Part shown: one piece after another, positions 12,634-14,215 of the stretch | Numbering within the stretch: the stretch's first letter is position 1 | Layout of the letters: each line of letters opens with the position of its first letter | Assembly (NCBI GenBank): GCA_036524675.1 | Contig: DATDBU010000178.1 | Span: forward strand, 1-14,215 | Direction of reading: 5' to 3' | From: DATDAW01 sp036524675 | Lineage (GTDB): Bacteria > Verrucomicrobiota > Verrucomicrobiia > Chthoniobacterales > DASVRZ01 | DNA length: 14,215 nucleotides | Made by a program: the position numbers and the translations under genes | Notes under the pieces: model-generated | Databases searched by the model: none | Seen by the model: the letters and a program-made list of their open reading frames with translations, nothing else | What the model was told of the DNA's origin: nothing

Positions 12634-14215
12634 CTATTCTTCAGAATGGTGACTCAAATCTCGCGCTCTCCTAGCGAGAGCGACGAACTCTTCGCGGTAG
12701 CGGTCTTGCTTTTTATTCCGGAGATCGCCAATGCTCTTTGAAGCCAGTTCGATGGCTGAATTCCAGCTAGCAAGCTGCTTGTGGGCAGAGTCTTTGAGTA
12801 GCAGACCCGCTTCGGCAACGGCGGCAGCGAAACGGAAATCCGGCGTGGCGGAAGTCAGCTTTGCGCCCGGATCGGTGAACGGAAACTCGACCCTCGTGCT
12901 GACTTCGCTGTCGGGTTGTTTGTAGCGCAGTTTGACAGTTAACAGCTCGCTCATTTTGGGTTTTGGATTTTCGATTTTTGATTCTGCGGTGCTGCGTTGT
13001 TCGTCCGGCTGTGAATTGGGGAGGACAGACCGCTGTCCTGTTACCTCCGTCCGCCCGGCGGATTTTCCGGGAGCCTCTGATTGCGGATTGGCATCGGGAG
13101 CCGGCTGATATTTCAACGGATCGACCGTGCTTGTGGGCACCGATTTTCCGGCTGGAACGAGTTCGTAAAGGGCGGTGACGGTGTGGTTGGCGCCGATTTC
13201 GCCGGCGTCTTTTGTGTCGTCGTTGAAGTCTTCCTTGGCCAGTATGCGGTTTTCGTAGCCGATGAGGCGGTATTGCGCGACGACGGCGGGGTTGAATTCG
13301 ACCTGGATTTTGACGTCCTTCGCGATGGTGACGAGCGTGCCACCGAGCTGTTCCACGAGGACTTTGCGTCCTTCCTGGATAGTGTCGATGTAGGCATAGT
13401 TGCCGTTGCCTTTGTCAGCGAGTTTCTCCATGGTCGAGTCTTTCAAGTTGCCCTCGCCGAAGCCGAGGACGCTCAGGAAAACGCCAGTCTTCGCCTTTTT
13501 TTGAATCAGATCGACAAGGTCACTCTGGTTGGTAATGCCGACATTGAAATCGCCGTCTGTCGCCAGAATGACACGGTTGATGCCGCCTTTGATGAAATTT
13601 TTTGTGGCTTCATCGTAGGCGAGTTGAATACCTGCGGCGCCATTCGTGCTGCCACCCGCTTCAAGCCGGTCAAGGGCGTCCTTGATAGCCCGCTTGTCGG
13701 AAGTGGAGGGGAGAACGAGGCCGCTGTTGCCAGCATAAACCGCGATCGCGACGCGGTCGTTTTCGCCGAGCTGATCGGCCAGCAGGCGAAGGCTCTGCCT
13801 GAGGAGCGGGAGCTTGTTTGCAGGTTCCATGGAACCGGAGACGTCGATGAGGAAGACGAGGTTGCCGGTGGGACGTTCTGCGGAAGGGACGTCGCGTCCG
13901 CGGAGTCCAATGCGGACGAGACGATGCTCGGGTTGCCAGGGGCATTCCGCGGCTTCGATACTCGTCGAAAACGGCGTGTTATCCGTGGGAGCCGGATAGT
14001 CGTAGGAAAAGTAGTTGAGCATTTCCTCGATGCGGACCGAACCCTTCGGCGGCAACTGGCCGTGGCTGATGAACCGACGGACATTGGCGTAGGAAGCTGT
14101 ATCGACATCGATGGAGAACGTCGAAAGGGGATTGCCTTTCACGTCGAGGAAAGGGTTTTCCTCCTGTGCATCGTAGGCTTCCGTGTTGAAGTCTTTGTCG
14201 ACGGATGCGCGACGT
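12634..14215 (-). CDS. YfbK-like von Willebrand factor A protein (N-terminus outside the window)
   Basis: The frame is open from the right edge to the stop at 12634, giving 526 visible residues; a GTG at 14142 is internal, since EENPFLDV just before it fits the family. Numbering from the first visible residue: the YfbK-type N-terminal block (PLSTFSIDVDTASYANVRRF) at about 28-47; the vWA domain at about 118-310 with MIDAS residues D124, S126 and S128 (DVSGSM), T190 (GSTNG) and D220 (ATDGD), all present, so metal binding should be intact; then the C-terminal region of unknown function found in this family, ending in LASWNSAIELASKSIG and a helix. A Pro/Ser-rich linker (about 359-421) interrupts the C-terminal region and is encoded by repeat-like DNA. 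Relatives are usually exported or lipoproteins; the signal peptide would lie off the edge. Biological role is not established. Confidence 0.92.
   Translation of the reverse strand, partial: RRASVDKDFNTEAYDAQEENPFLDVKGNPLSTFSIDVDTASYANVRRFISHGQLPPKGSVRIEEMLNYFSYDYPAPTDNTPFSTSIEAAECPWQPEHRLVRIGLRGRDVPSAERPTGNLVFLIDVSGSMEPANKLPLLRQSLRLLADQLGENDRVAIAVYAGNSGLVLPSTSDKRAIKDALDRLEAGGSTNGAAGIQLAYDEATKNFIKGGINRVILATDGDFNVGITNQSDLVDLIQKKAKTGVFLSVLGFGEGNLKDSTMEKLADKGNGNYAYIDTIQEGRKVLVEQLGGTLVTIAKDVKIQVEFNPAVVAQYRLIGYENRILAKEDFNDDTKDAGEIGANHTVTALYELVPAGKSVPTSTVDPLKYQPAPDANPQSEAPGKSAGRTEVTGQRSVLPNSQPDEQRSTAESKIENPKPKMSELLTVKLRYKQPDSEVSTRVEFPFTDPGAKLTSATPDFRFAAAVAEAGLLLKDSAHKQLASWNSAIELASKSIGDLRNKKQDRYREEFVALARRARDLSHHSEE
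12954..13061. repeat. Palindrome and heptamer repeats inside the von Willebrand gene
   Basis: On the + strand, four 7-base units of the form TTTTNGN lie end to end at 12954-12981 (TTTTGGG, TTTTGGA, TTTTCGA, TTTTTGA). About 40 bases further on are AGGACAG/CTGTCCT, a perfect 7-bp inverted repeat with a 4-base loop (13022-13039), and CCGCC/GGCGG around one base (13051-13061). All of it encodes the low-complexity linker (about GQRSVLPNSQPDEQRSTAES then KIENPKPKM). Heptamer runs of this kind and GACAG palindromes are typical of dispersed intergenic repeats, so in-frame insertion is likely. Confidence 0.55.

Overview
The window reads as chromosomal DNA of a free-living, moderately GC-rich bacterium with a Gram-negative style cell envelope. 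Exported proteins, CsgG-like proteins, a YfbK-type von Willebrand protein and palindromic repeats inside genes all fit a Verrucomicrobiota (Spartobacteria/Chthoniobacter-like) soil bacterium. That placement is an inference from protein style; there is no rRNA or tRNA gene here to confirm it.

Left part, + strand (1-5576). Two unrecognised genes overlap by ATGA: one is cut by the left edge (1-450) and the other encodes a small exported protein (447-1112). A 235-base gap follows, carrying the first copy of a palindromic repeat and a second hairpin. From 1348 to 5576 lies what looks like one very large gene for an exported protein of about 1409 residues: signal peptide, about seven ankyrin-type repeats, two CsgG-like modules, a long helical region and a beta-rich C-terminus. 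In this sequence it is broken twice: an in-frame TGA at 1780-1782 inside an ankyrin repeat, and a -1 frame change near 3394-3397. It is therefore a recent pseudogene, a gene with sequencing errors, or a recoded gene.

Middle, - strand (8508 down to 5585). A tight four-gene operon: ECF sigma factor, single-pass membrane protein in the anti-sigma position, unrecognised exported protein, CsgG-like exported protein. The first three junctions are ATGA, ATGA and a 7-base gap. The operon converges on the broken ankyrin/CsgG gene with only 8 bases between the stop codons, so CsgG-like modules lie on both sides of the junction. Three adjacent inverted repeats sit inside the signal-peptide coding region of the CsgG-like gene.

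Right part, - strand (14215 down to 8657). A YfbK-like von Willebrand factor A protein runs off the right edge. Its linker is encoded by repeat-like DNA (a perfect palindrome plus heptamer repeats). A 266-base gap with two inverted repeats separates it from a complete CUT2/ribose-type sugar ABC importer in the order permease, periplasmic binding protein, double ATPase. The importer is a self-contained sugar-uptake operon. A second copy of the palindromic repeat seen at 1142-1205 lies between the ATPase gene and the sigma-factor gene.

No CRISPR array, insertion sequence, transposase, integrase, tRNA or rRNA was seen. No gap between genes exceeds 300 bases. The most unusual elements are the ankyrin/CsgG giant, the sigma-CsgG operon facing it, and the palindromic repeats found both between and inside genes.
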